A DNA stretch of 13,181 nt from Acidobacteriota bacterium. Lineage in GTDB: Bacteria; Acidobacteriota; Holophagae; Thermotomaculales; Thermotomaculaceae. The notes under the pieces are model-generated. The model was not told the DNA's origin. It ran no database searches and worked only from the letters and a program-made list of their open reading frames with translations. Below, one piece after another: positions 1 through 7,071 of this stretch. Both the position numbers and the translations under genes were made by a program. How positions within the stretch are numbered: position 1 is the first letter of the stretch; each line of letters opens with the position of its first letter. Location: NCBI GenBank assembly GCA_003650445.1, contig QMQE01000056.1, positions 1-13,181 on the forward strand, given 5' to 3'.

Positions 1-1031
1 AGCCGGAACCAGCGGTGGGGAACGAAGAATTCTTCAAAGAGGTTAATGGCGTAGAGGTCTGTCATACCGGAAACATAGTCCGCTACCACCCGGTCCCGCT
101 TGCTTTTGCGTTCAAAGTAAAACGCCGGGATTCTCTCTTCGGCGTTTTCCATCAGGTATTCGAAGAGGAATTCGATGATTTTTTCGGATTTACTGAATTC
201 CTTTTTGACTTTTTCGTTGAAGTAGACGTCTTCGTACATGAAATCTTTGTATTTCAGAAAAGCTTTCTCAATTTCGGGACTCATCCGGATCACTGCTCCC
301 TCTGCACTCCGGCTGTTCAGGATCAGATCCTGAACCAGCCGATTGATGCGTTCCCGGGGAGAGCGGCCGATAACCTTCGCAACAGTATCCGGTACGTCTT
401 CTTCCCGGATAATCCCCGCCCGGATGGCGTCATCGCAGTCGTGGTTCAGGTAAGCCACGACGTCGGATACCCGGACCACCCGTGCCTCCAGTGTGCGGAT
501 TCCAAGGTGTGCACCGGAGGGGTCGCCGGAGCGCCCTTTGGAGTGCTTCCCGATTCCCTCTATCACTTCTTTCGTCAGGTTCAGGCCCTGGCCCTTTCGT
601 TCCAGGAAGTTTACAACCCGGACACTCTGAACAAAATGGCGGAAGCCACCCTCCACAAGCTTATCCAGCACCGCTTCCCCGGCATGGCCGAAGGGAGTAT
701 GGCCGAGATCGTGGCCCAGGGCGATGGCCTCAGTCAAGTCTTCGTTGAGGCGCAGCGCCCGGGCAATGGTCCGGGCAATCTGGGATACTTCCAGCGTGTG
801 GGTGAGCCGGGTTCGATAATGATCCCCGACAGGGGCCAGAAAAACCTGGGTCTTGTGTTTCAGCCGCCGGAAAGATTTGCAGTGGAGAATCCGGTCCCTG
901 TCCCGCTGGAAGCAGGTTCTGATTTCGCAGGGGGATTCAGCCTGGTGCCGGCCCCGGCTTTCAGATGCAAAGCATGCGTTGGGTGACAGGATTTCCCGCT
1001 CCAGGCGTTCGCTTTCTTTCCGAATATTCAC
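1..1031 (-). CDS. dgt: dGTPase-like dNTP triphosphohydrolase (HD domain), C-terminal end cut by window edge
   Basis: Reading the minus strand from 1031 gives 343 codons without a stop. The protein belongs to the HD-superfamily dGTP triphosphohydrolases, which split dNTPs to the deoxynucleoside and triphosphate in the cytoplasm. Visible motifs are RDRILHCKSFRRLKHKTQVF near residues 52-71, the metal-ligand His in RLTHTLEV (about H78), the HD pair in GHDLGHTPFGHAGE (H107, D108) and a later Asp in SDVVAY (about D190). The last residues seen, FVPHRWF, look like the usual family terminus, so only a few residues should be missing. The start is a GTG whose last two bases are the first two of the symporter stop (a GTGA overlap), with a GGAGAAGG-like ribosome site inside the symporter end. 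This suggests translational coupling. Family assignment is firm; true substrate preference (dGTP or several dNTPs) is not visible. The short form resembles the widespread dGTPase-like group rather than long E. coli Dgt. Confidence 0.93.
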   Translation of the reverse strand, partial: MNIRKESERLEREILSPNACFASESRGRHQAESPCEIRTCFQRDRDRILHCKSFRRLKHKTQVFLAPVGDHYRTRLTHTLEVSQIARTIARALRLNEDLTEAIALGHDLGHTPFGHAGEAVLDKLVEGGFRHFVQSVRVVNFLERKGQGLNLTKEVIEGIGKHSKGRSGDPSGAHLGIRTLEARVVRVSDVVAYLNHDCDDAIRAGIIREEDVPDTVAKVIGRSPRERINRLVQDLILNSRSAEGAVIRMSPEIEKAFLKYKDFMYEDVYFNEKVKKEFSKSEKIIEFLFEYLMENAEERIPAFYFERKSKRDRVVADYVSGMTDLYAINLFEEFFVPHRWFR

Positions 1032-2461
1032 GCGTCCTTCTCCCTGGTCATCATCGACACTATAAGTCCTGCCGCAAGGGACAGAAAGAAGGCGGGGATC
1101 AGTTCATAAACGGCTTTGTCCAGCAGCGGAATGTTGTTCCAGATGACGACGGCCAAAGGACCGACAATGAGGTTGGCCAGTGCTCCCCATTTGTTGAATC
1201 GCCTGAAATAAATCATGGACAGGATCATCGGGGAGAACGCCGCTCCCAGCGCCCCCCACGCGTAGAGGACAAAGGTGTAGATGACCTTGACGTTGAAAAG
1301 TGCGACGAGGATGGCAATACCGGTCATGGTAAGAATTACCAGACGCGTTGCCAGTACCAGGTGGCGGCCCTCAATTTTTCGTTTTGTCAGTTTCAGCCAC
1401 AGGTCGTTGACCAGTGAAGTTGCGGCGTACATAAGCTGGGAATCTGCCGTTGACATAATGGCGGCGGTAATGGCGGCCAGAACCACCCCGGCCAGAACCG
1501 GGGGCAAGTGTTCGGCGGCAAACCTCGGCAGGATATGCTCTGCGTCTTTCAGGGCGGGATAGAGAGCACGGCCCGCGATGCCCAGTGTTACCGACCCGGC
1601 CAGCACCAGGATTCCCCATACAGTGGCAATCATGCCGGAACGGCGGCCTTCTTCTTCATTTTTAACTGTGATATAGCGAACCACCACATGGGGCATGCCC
1701 TGATAGCCAAGCCCGATACCGAGCTGGCCCACGATGAAACCCGCGCTGCCCCAGACCGACAAGCCTCCCAGGGACCAGAACCCTTCCAGTCCGGCACTTT
1801 TCAGCACTTCATGGATATGCAGTGGCCCCCCGGCATCCACAACCGCGAGGATGGGCAAAGACACCATGATGAGTGCCATGAGAATCCCCTGGAGGGCATC
1901 GGTCCAGCAAACAGCCGCATAGCCCCCCATCAGCACATAGGCCCCGATGATGATACTGCCAAGGAGAACCCCCTGGCGGTAATCCATCAGTCCCATGCCG
2001 TGGAGGGTTTTCCCCGCCCCCACAAACTGGGACACCACGTAAACCCCCATGAAAAATATAATTACCACACTGCCGATGATGCGCAGCATCTTTTTTCGGT
2101 CATTCAGCACATCTTCCACCATGTCCGCCAGTGTCAGGGAATTGTGCAAGCCGGAAATCCGGCGCACCGGCACAATGACAAAGAACCAGTTCACCGCATA
2201 ACCCGCGACGCAGCCGATCACTGCCCAGTAGGCAGCCAGGCCCTTTGTGTAACCCAACCCGGAAAGTCCCAGCATGACCCAGGCACTTTCGGAGCTTGCC
2301 GCGGCACTGAGTGCGGTAACCACTGAACCCAGTGACTTCCCGGCGGAAACAAAGTCATCGTAATTTTTGGAGAATTTGCGCTCCCCGAAGTAGCCGATGG
2401 CAATCAATGCCATCAGGTAAAGGCCGAAGGTTATCATCAGCGCTGTTTCATGTGTCGCCAT
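1028..2461 (-). CDS. Sodium:solute symporter family protein (SSS, PutP-like)
   Basis: A 477-residue, very hydrophobic protein of the SSS family, which couples Na+ entry to uptake of an organic solute across the inner membrane. The length fits the usual 13-helix core. PutP-like landmarks include GKSLGSVVTALSAAAS (about 41-56), GGYAAVCWTDALQG (about 179-192) and AAIMSTADSQLM in the helix 8 region, whose Ser337-Thr338 match the Na+-binding Ser/Thr pair of PutP. By my alignment the PutP Asp55 position holds Ser57, while the Ser57 equivalent (S59) is kept. Proline is therefore not a safe substrate call. The ATG at 2461 is preceded by a strong GGGAGGGG ribosome site, a promoter and a palindrome. 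The gene is first of a two-gene unit with the dGTPase, overlapping it by 4 bp. Family assignment is strong; the substrate is unknown. Confidence 0.92.
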   Translation of the reverse strand: MATHETALMITFGLYLMALIAIGYFGERKFSKNYDDFVSAGKSLGSVVTALSAAASSESAWVMLGLSGLGYTKGLAAYWAVIGCVAGYAVNWFFVIVPVRRISGLHNSLTLADMVEDVLNDRKKMLRIIGSVVIIFFMGVYVVSQFVGAGKTLHGMGLMDYRQGVLLGSIIIGAYVLMGGYAAVCWTDALQGILMALIMVSLPILAVVDAGGPLHIHEVLKSAGLEGFWSLGGLSVWGSAGFIVGQLGIGLGYQGMPHVVVRYITVKNEEEGRRSGMIATVWGILVLAGSVTLGIAGRALYPALKDAEHILPRFAAEHLPPVLAGVVLAAITAAIMSTADSQLMYAATSLVNDLWLKLTKRKIEGRHLVLATRLVILTMTGIAILVALFNVKVIYTFVLYAWGALGAAFSPMILSMIYFRRFNKWGALANLIVGPLAVVIWNNIPLLDKAVYELIPAFFLSLAAGLIVSMMTREKDA

Positions 2462-2473
2462 TCACCCCTCCCG

Positions 2474-2485
2474 AAAACCGGTTTT
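2474..2485. promoter_or_regulatory. Perfect palindrome in the symporter leader, possible operator
   Basis: The 12-bp perfect palindrome AAAACCGGTTTT lies between the predicted -10 box (2497-2502) and the ribosome site (2465-2472) of the symporter gene, about 5 to 16 bases into the expected transcript. This is a typical place for a repressor site. No regulator gene lies next to it, so the function is inferred. Confidence 0.4.
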
Positions 2486-2496
2486 GTATTGGTTCA

Positions 2497-2526
2497 GTTA
2501 TACCAGAAAATACTCTGCTCTGCCAA
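2497..2526 (-). promoter_or_regulatory. Sigma70-type promoter of the symporter-dGTPase unit
   Basis: On the minus strand a TTGGCA -35 box (2521-2526) is separated by 18 bases from a TATAAC -10 box (2497-2502), with TGG directly before the -10. The boxes lie 36 to 65 bases upstream of the symporter ATG. The match is good though not perfect. Confidence 0.6.
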
Positions 2527-2557
2527 TTCTCCTCACGATTAACGATGGTTTTTGCCT

Positions 2558-2587
2558 GACCATTTTGCAGTGTTTTGCAAAATGGTC
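2558..2587. promoter_or_regulatory. Perfect 12-bp inverted repeat, first of a tandem pair
   Basis: The arms GACCATTTTGCA (2558-2569) and TGCAAAATGGTC (2576-2587) are exact reverse complements around a 6-base spacer. The site ends 34 bases before the start of the decayed ATPase gene and 32 bases beyond the -35 box of the divergent symporter gene. There is no T-tract behind it, so it looks like a protein-binding site rather than a terminator. Confidence 0.6.
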
Positions 2588-2588
2588 T

Positions 2589-2620
2589 TGACTTTTCTGC
2601 AAACGAATGCAGGATGGTCA
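2589..2620. promoter_or_regulatory. Imperfect inverted repeat, second of the tandem pair
   Basis: The arms TGACTTTTCTGCA (2589-2601) and TGCAGGATGGTCA (2608-2620) pair at 10 of 13 positions around a 6-base spacer, the same spacer length as the neighbouring perfect repeat. The right arm shares TGCAnnATGGTC with it. The two centres are 32 bp apart, about three helical turns, so both would face the same side of the DNA. The site ends one base before the ATG of the ATPase pseudogene. Confidence 0.45.
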
Positions 2621-2621
2621 T

Positions 2622-3379
2622 ATGGAAAGACAGTAGACAGAATATATTACAGAAGACCTGAGCCGAAAGCTTGTGTTCATCGTGGGGCCACGGCAGGTAG
2701 AAAAAACATGGCTGGCCAGACGGATTGCCCGTAATTTCAGTTACCCCGTTTACCTGAACTATGATCGCCGCGAAGACAGGCGGATCATTCAGAATGAAGA
2801 GTGGCTGCAAACCACTGATTTACTGATATTGAAATGGTACTGGAATTGCTCCGGCACCGGGTGGGGTCTCCGATTTCGTATTCATCCATTGCAGGGGATG
2901 TGGGAATTTCCCCCAATACCGTAAAAAAATATATTTCCATTCTGGAATCCCTTTACATCGTGTTTCGCGTAATGCCACATTCCAGAAATATTGCTCGATC
3001 CATCCGAAAAGAACCCAAGTTTTACTTTTTTGACGTGGGCCTGGTTCGGGGCGACAATGGCGCCAGATTTGAAAACCTGACAGCCTTATCCCTCCTCAAA
3101 CATGCCTACCTGAAAACTGACAGAGAAGGCCTCCTCTATGAAGTGAGGTATCTGCGAACCAAAGAACACCGCGAAATTGACTTCTGCCTTGTAATGGAGA
3201 ACGACATTTTATTCGTTCTGGAATGTAAACTGAAAGCCCCGAACATTTCTAAGCCCCTTCTGTATTTAACAGAAAAATATGGAATCAAGGGCATTCAACT
3301 GGTAAAAGACCTGAAGCGTGAACGCCAGATCGGCAACATTGAGGTCAGAAGGGCACTCCCGTTCTTAAAAGAACTTTAA
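2622..3379 (+). pseudogene. Decayed AAA-family ATPase with DUF4143 C-terminus
   Basis: The remains of one gene of the AAA_14/DUF4143 ATPase family (usually near 380-400 residues). The ATG at 2622 is followed by an in-frame TAG at 2634-2636. The same frame continues with ITEDLSRKLVFIVGPRQVEK, which is the Walker A region with Glu where the canonical GPRQVGKT has Gly, and reaches TTDLLIL near 2830. The expected Walker B acidic pair and the following 150 or so residues are absent. The protein resumes in another frame from about 2832 with the helix-turn-helix-like segment VGISPNTVKKYISILESLY, then the DUF4143 nuclease-like part (GARFENL, REIDF, VLECK) to TAA at 3377-3379. Three separate lesions mean it cannot make a working ATPase. 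The 181-residue C-terminal part from ATG 2834 could still be translated, but I see no good ribosome site for it. Its cellular role is not well defined even when intact. Confidence 0.85.
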
Positions 3380-3560
3380 CCAGTTGACGTCAATATCCCC
3401 TTCACGCTATTCCTGCATGAGGACAGCAGGTATGGCACCTTCTCCTCTTGCTTCGATTTTCGTCCGGAGGTTTCCTGCAACAGAAAGGCTCGTTTTACCG
3501 TAAAAGAGATTCATGATGGTATTCTTGCGCGTACGTCAATGAAAAAATAGCACGATGAAC

Positions 3561-3578
3561 AAAGGAGGTTTATTCCTT
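3561..3578 (+). promoter_or_regulatory. Ribosome binding site fixing the protease start at 3579
   Basis: AAAGGAGG at 3561-3568 lies 10 bases before ATG 3579. An upstream in-frame ATG at 3555 would put this site inside the coding region and add eight residues before the signal peptide, so 3579 is preferred. AAGGA (3562-3566) can pair with TCCTT (3574-3578), a small hairpin that could partly mask the site. Confidence 0.75.
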
Positions 3579-6500
3579 ATGAGAAAATTTGCGTGGACAG
3601 TAGCTTTTTTGATGTTGGCCGGACTGACATTTGCGGCCGGGACAGCCCGGTTCATGTCAGAACCGGATATTTATGGAAACCGGATTGCGTTCTCCTACGA
3701 GGGAGATCTGTGGACAGTGCCGGTGACCGGGGGCGAGGCCACAAGGCTGACCACTTTCCCCGGTACCGAAAGCAGCCCGAAGTTTTCCCCGGATGGCAAA
3801 TGGATTGCGTTTTCCGGGAGCTATGATGGTGCTCAGGCAGTGTACCGGATTCCTGCGGCCGGCGGTGAACCCCTTCGCTTGACCTGGAATCCGGGCCGTG
3901 CCCATGTACTGGACTGGACACCGGACGGGAAACGGGTCGTGTTTTCCTCTTACATGAAGACCTTCATTTACCGGGATCCCAAGCTCTTTTCCGTGGCAGT
4001 GGATGGCTCCTCCCCGAGGCAGTTACCGCTGGATCGAGGCGTGCTGGTGGGATTCAAGGGGGATGGCAGCGAGATGCTGTACTGCCGCAAGGGTAACCCG
4101 GAATATCAGTGGAAGCGCTACCGGGGTGGTGAGTATGTGGACATCTGGCGCTACAATTTCAAGACCCGCCACTTTGCCCCGGTAACCCATTTCGTTGGGA
4201 AAAACACCTACCCCATGTGGTTTCAAAACAATATGGTGTTTGTATCAGACCGGGGTCCTCACAAAGTCTGCAATGTGTTCATGAAAGACCTTGCCACTGG
4301 CAAAGTCCGGCAGCTCACCCACTATGAGAAACTGGATGTAATGATGGCGGGAAATGACGGCCGGCGGATGGTCTATGTGCAAAACGGAAACCTCCACGTG
4401 CTGGATGTGGCAAGGGGAACCGTGGCAGACATCAGGGTAACTGTCCCCAGCGATCACTGGCGGATGCGGAACAGGGTCATCAACCCCAGGAAATATGTTC
4501 ACTTCATGGATGTGGCAAACGACGGGAAATCCATCATTCTGGAAGCCCGGGGGGATGTGTACGTGGTTCCCTCCGACAAAAAGCAGGATACCCTGAACCT
4601 GTCAGCTACCTCAGCATCACGGGAACGACTGCCCCGGGTTTCACCAGACGGAAAATGGGTCTGCTTCTTCTCCGATAAAACCGGGGAATATCAGCTCTAC
4701 CGGCAATCCATCGGTGGCGGGCCGTGGTTTCAGCTTACAGATGGGAAATTTGCCTATCCCTATCGGCCGGCATGGTCCCCGGACGGAAAGAAAATACTCT
4801 TCGGTACCAAACACTTCCGGATTTATGTGCTGGATGTGAAAACGAAAAAACTGACAAAAGTGGACGAATACCATCAGCTGAAAAACGACGAATTCACCTG
4901 GGAGATTGATGATTACGGCTGGGCGCCGGATTCCGACTGGCTCTGCTATACAAAAGTGGCGGAAAACCGGAACAGCGTGGTGAACCTCTACCGGCTCTCT
5001 GACAAAAAGCGAGTTGTGCTGACCGATGATTTCTATGACAACCTGAATCCCCGCTTTGACAAGAATGGAAAATACCTCTATTACCTTTCCAGCCGGAACT
5101 TCAACGTGCAGATGGATATCTACGAAGATGACCATATTCTCAATTCCCCCTACACACCGGTGGTAGTCCAGCTTCAGGCAGGAGAAAAGCCGCCCTTTGC
5201 GGAACGGGCGGCAGTACCCGACGGGGACAAAGACAAGAAAACGGCCAAAAGCGACAAGAAGGAAAAGAAGGGCCCGGAATTTCGAATCGATTTGACGGGG
5301 CTTTCTGCCCGGACATTCCCCCTGCCGGTGAAACCCGGGAATGACCTTTACCTGAAAGCAGGAGATGGGAAAGTACTCTATGGTTCAGTGGACAAGTGGG
5401 TGGAGCATGACTATGATGCTGTGTTCAAACCCAACCGCTCTACCCGGGTGAGCCTCCATATTTTTGACATGGAAAAACAAAAGGAAGTGAAACCAGCCGG
5501 ACAGGTGCAGGATTTCCGTCTTTCCCCGGATGGTAGCCAGCTCATCACTCACAATAGCACTGGCTATCATGTTACAACGGTGGACAAGGCGTACAGCTCA
5601 AAGAAATTCGGTGATGCGCTGAACCTGTCCAGGATGGTGTACACCGTGGACACCCTGGCAGAATACAATCAGATTTTCAGCGACGCCTGGCGCTGGTGGC
5701 GGGACTTTTTCTACGACAAAAACCTCCACGGCCACGACTGGAAGAAACTGAGGGAACAGTATCGTTCCTACATTCCCTATGTCACCAACAGAAACGGGCT
5801 CAACTGGCTGATTTCCCAGATGGTGGGGGAAGTTTCCGTAGGCCATGCCTATATTTTCGGCGGGGATATGAACAGCATTCGCCTTCCGGAAAACCGTTCC
5901 CGGGTCTATCCTGCCCTGCTGGGTGCTGACCTGGTACCGGATGCCAAGGCAAAGCGCTACCGTTTCGCCACTATTTTTGGCCCCACGAAATACAATTTGG
6001 ATGTCACCGGCCCGTTGGCCCGTCCGGACGTGAAGGTGGCAAAAGGGGATTATCTCATTGCCATCAACAATCACAACATCAGCGACACGGACAACTGGTA
6101 TCGCTACCTGCAGGTGGTTTCAGGGGAAACGGTCTCCCTTACCGTGAGCAGTTATGCAGACGGGAAAGAGGCACGGACCTACCGGATTACCCCGACGTTT
6201 TCAGAGCGACGGCTTCGCTATGCCCACTGGCTGGCACACAACATTGACTATGTATTGAAAAAAACAGACGGCCAGGTGGGCTACATGCACATTAACGACA
6301 TGTCCGATGCCGGAATCGGCGAATTTGATAAATTCTGGCGGGCCTTCCGGTACAAAAAGGGCATCATTATTGATGTACGCCGGAATTCCGGCGGCTGGAC
6401 AGAGTACTTTCTCATCGACAAACTGGAACGGAAGATGGTGGCGTACAACGTGCTTACGGGCATGAACCCCATGCGCTACCCTGGCGCGGCTTCCACAGCA

Positions 6501-6875
6501 AAATATGTGGCAATTTCCAACGAATATAACGGCTCCGACGGAGAGGCATTTATCGAGCATTTCAAAGCATCAAAACTCGGTAAGGTGGTGGGTGTCCCGT
6601 CATGGGGTGGCCTTGTAGGAATTATCAACGGCCAGCTTACGGTGGATAACGGCACCGTTTACCAGCCCAACAACAGTTTTTACGGACAAGCAGGCAAATG
6701 GTGGGTGGAAAACCACGGTGCCGATCCGGATATCACGGTGGACAACGATCCGGCGTCCGTTATGGCGGGGAAGGACCCGCAGCTGGATAAAGCCATCCAG
6801 GTGGTACTAGATGAAATAAATAAAGAAGGAAAACCGGAAATTCCGGTTCAGCACCCGGCTTATCCCATCCGGTAG
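3579..6875 (+). CDS. Tricorn-type S41 serine protease, probably exported
   Basis: A 1098-residue protein (from ATG 3579) with the layout of tricorn protease, a peptidase that trims oligopeptides. It opens with a signal peptide (RKFAWTVAFLMLAGLTFA, likely cut near residue 19), pointing to the periplasm or outside. A beta-propeller part follows with PD40-type SPDGKW repeats (about 69, 355, 399, 648). A Lys-rich linker lies near 546-570. The tricorn core comes next, then a PDZ-like segment (KGDYLIAINNHNISD, about 820) and the S41 catalytic part. Expected active-site residues are visible: His756 in GHAYIFGGD, the nucleophile Ser986 in NGSDGEAF and Glu1044 in WWVENHGADPD. These match tricorn H746, S965 and E1023. 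Tricorn's Ser745 position is Gly here. The gene is complete and stands alone in its direction, after a decayed ATPase and before a hairpin and terminator. Peptide scavenging is a reasonable inference; the natural substrate is unknown. Confidence 0.93.
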   Translation: MRKFAWTVAFLMLAGLTFAAGTARFMSEPDIYGNRIAFSYEGDLWTVPVTGGEATRLTTFPGTESSPKFSPDGKWIAFSGSYDGAQAVYRIPAAGGEPLRLTWNPGRAHVLDWTPDGKRVVFSSYMKTFIYRDPKLFSVAVDGSSPRQLPLDRGVLVGFKGDGSEMLYCRKGNPEYQWKRYRGGEYVDIWRYNFKTRHFAPVTHFVGKNTYPMWFQNNMVFVSDRGPHKVCNVFMKDLATGKVRQLTHYEKLDVMMAGNDGRRMVYVQNGNLHVLDVARGTVADIRVTVPSDHWRMRNRVINPRKYVHFMDVANDGKSIILEARGDVYVVPSDKKQDTLNLSATSASRERLPRVSPDGKWVCFFSDKTGEYQLYRQSIGGGPWFQLTDGKFAYPYRPAWSPDGKKILFGTKHFRIYVLDVKTKKLTKVDEYHQLKNDEFTWEIDDYGWAPDSDWLCYTKVAENRNSVVNLYRLSDKKRVVLTDDFYDNLNPRFDKNGKYLYYLSSRNFNVQMDIYEDDHILNSPYTPVVVQLQAGEKPPFAERAAVPDGDKDKKTAKSDKKEKKGPEFRIDLTGLSARTFPLPVKPGNDLYLKAGDGKVLYGSVDKWVEHDYDAVFKPNRSTRVSLHIFDMEKQKEVKPAGQVQDFRLSPDGSQLITHNSTGYHVTTVDKAYSSKKFGDALNLSRMVYTVDTLAEYNQIFSDAWRWWRDFFYDKNLHGHDWKKLREQYRSYIPYVTNRNGLNWLISQMVGEVSVGHAYIFGGDMNSIRLPENRSRVYPALLGADLVPDAKAKRYRFATIFGPTKYNLDVTGPLARPDVKVAKGDYLIAINNHNISDTDNWYRYLQVVSGETVSLTVSSYADGKEARTYRITPTFSERRLRYAHWLAHNIDYVLKKTDGQVGYMHINDMSDAGIGEFDKFWRAFRYKKGIIIDVRRNSGGWTEYFLIDKLERKMVAYNVLTGMNPMRYPGAASTAKYVAISNEYNGSDGEAFIEHFKASKLGKVVGVPSWGGLVGIINGQLTVDNGTVYQPNNSFYGQAGKWWVENHGADPDITVDNDPASVMAGKDPQLDKAIQVVLDEINKEGKPEIPVQHPAYPIR

Positions 6876-6890
6876 GTGCCGCAGGCACCT
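6874..6890 (+). other. Hairpin overlapping the protease stop codon
   Basis: AGGTGCC, loop GCA, GGCACCT forms a perfect 7-bp stem that begins within the TAG stop (6873-6875). No T-run follows; a GTAGGA array follows instead. It may act as a 3' end stabiliser or the first part of a composite terminator. Confidence 0.6.
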
Positions 6891-6892
6891 CA

Positions 6893-6928
6893 GTAGGAGT
6901 AGGAGTAGGAGTAGGAGTAGGAGTAGGG
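6893..6928 (+). repeat. Hexanucleotide array (GTAGGA), 6 units
   Basis: Five perfect GTAGGA units followed by GTAGGG, directly after the hairpin at the protease stop. The unit is equivalent to GGAGTA. It is roughly complementary to the array at 7044-7071, so in a plus-strand transcript the two could pair around the terminator between them. Repeated GG pairs could also form a two-layer G-quadruplex. Confidence 0.9.
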
Positions 6929-6937
6929 GTTTAGAAA

Positions 6938-6986
6938 GGGAAGGGAGAAAGCGATAGTTTACTGCTTGTTTCCCTTCCCCTTTTTT
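6938..6986 (+). terminator. Rho-independent terminator of the protease gene
   Basis: GGGAAGGGA (6938-6946) pairs perfectly with TCCCTTCCC (6971-6979), followed by one C and six T (6981-6986). Within the 24-base loop, AAGC (6949-6952) can pair with GCTT (6964-6967). The T-run faces the plus strand. On the minus strand only TTT follows the stem, so it would stop nadC transcription weakly at best. Confidence 0.8.
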
Positions 6987-7043
6987 GTTTAAGGTTAAGA
7001 AACTACTGTTCATTGTACATGAGCAATTCCCTGATTTATCTGG

Positions 7044-7071
7044 CTCCTATTCCAACTCCTACTCCAACTCC
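7044..7071 (-). repeat. Degenerate hexanucleotide array (GGAGTT/GGAGTA)
   Basis: Read on the minus strand the units are GGAGTT, GGAGTA, GGAGTT, GGAATA and GGAG. The array begins immediately after the hairpin at the nadC stop. It is a looser, inverted relative of the array at 6893-6928. Confidence 0.85.

Noticed and set aside
15..986. A 323-codon open frame on the plus strand
   Set aside because: It is antisense to the dGTPase gene, whose minus-strand reading carries all family motifs; the plus-strand product resembles nothing.
1508..2326. A 272-codon open frame on the plus strand
   Set aside because: Antisense to the symporter; His- and Pro-rich shadow of membrane-protein codons.
2448..2810. 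A 120-codon minus-strand frame between symporter and ATPase remnant
   Set aside because: It runs through the palindromes and promoter, is antisense to the recognisable ATPase fragment, and has no family features.
2834..3379. Calling the DUF4143 half an intact independent gene
   Set aside because: The matching N-terminal half lies directly upstream in another frame and no good ribosome site precedes ATG 2834, so a broken gene is the simpler reading.
3407..3514. A 35-codon minus-strand frame in the gap before the protease
   Set aside because: No clear ribosome site, no recognisable family, and this length arises easily by chance.
6807..7013. A minus-strand frame with a run of leucines
   Set aside because: The leucine run is just the hexamer array read as CTC/CTA codons; it also overlaps the protease end and the terminator.
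6893..7071. Possible CRISPR-like array
   Set aside because: The units are 6-base simple repeats without spacers, and the two sets are inverted.
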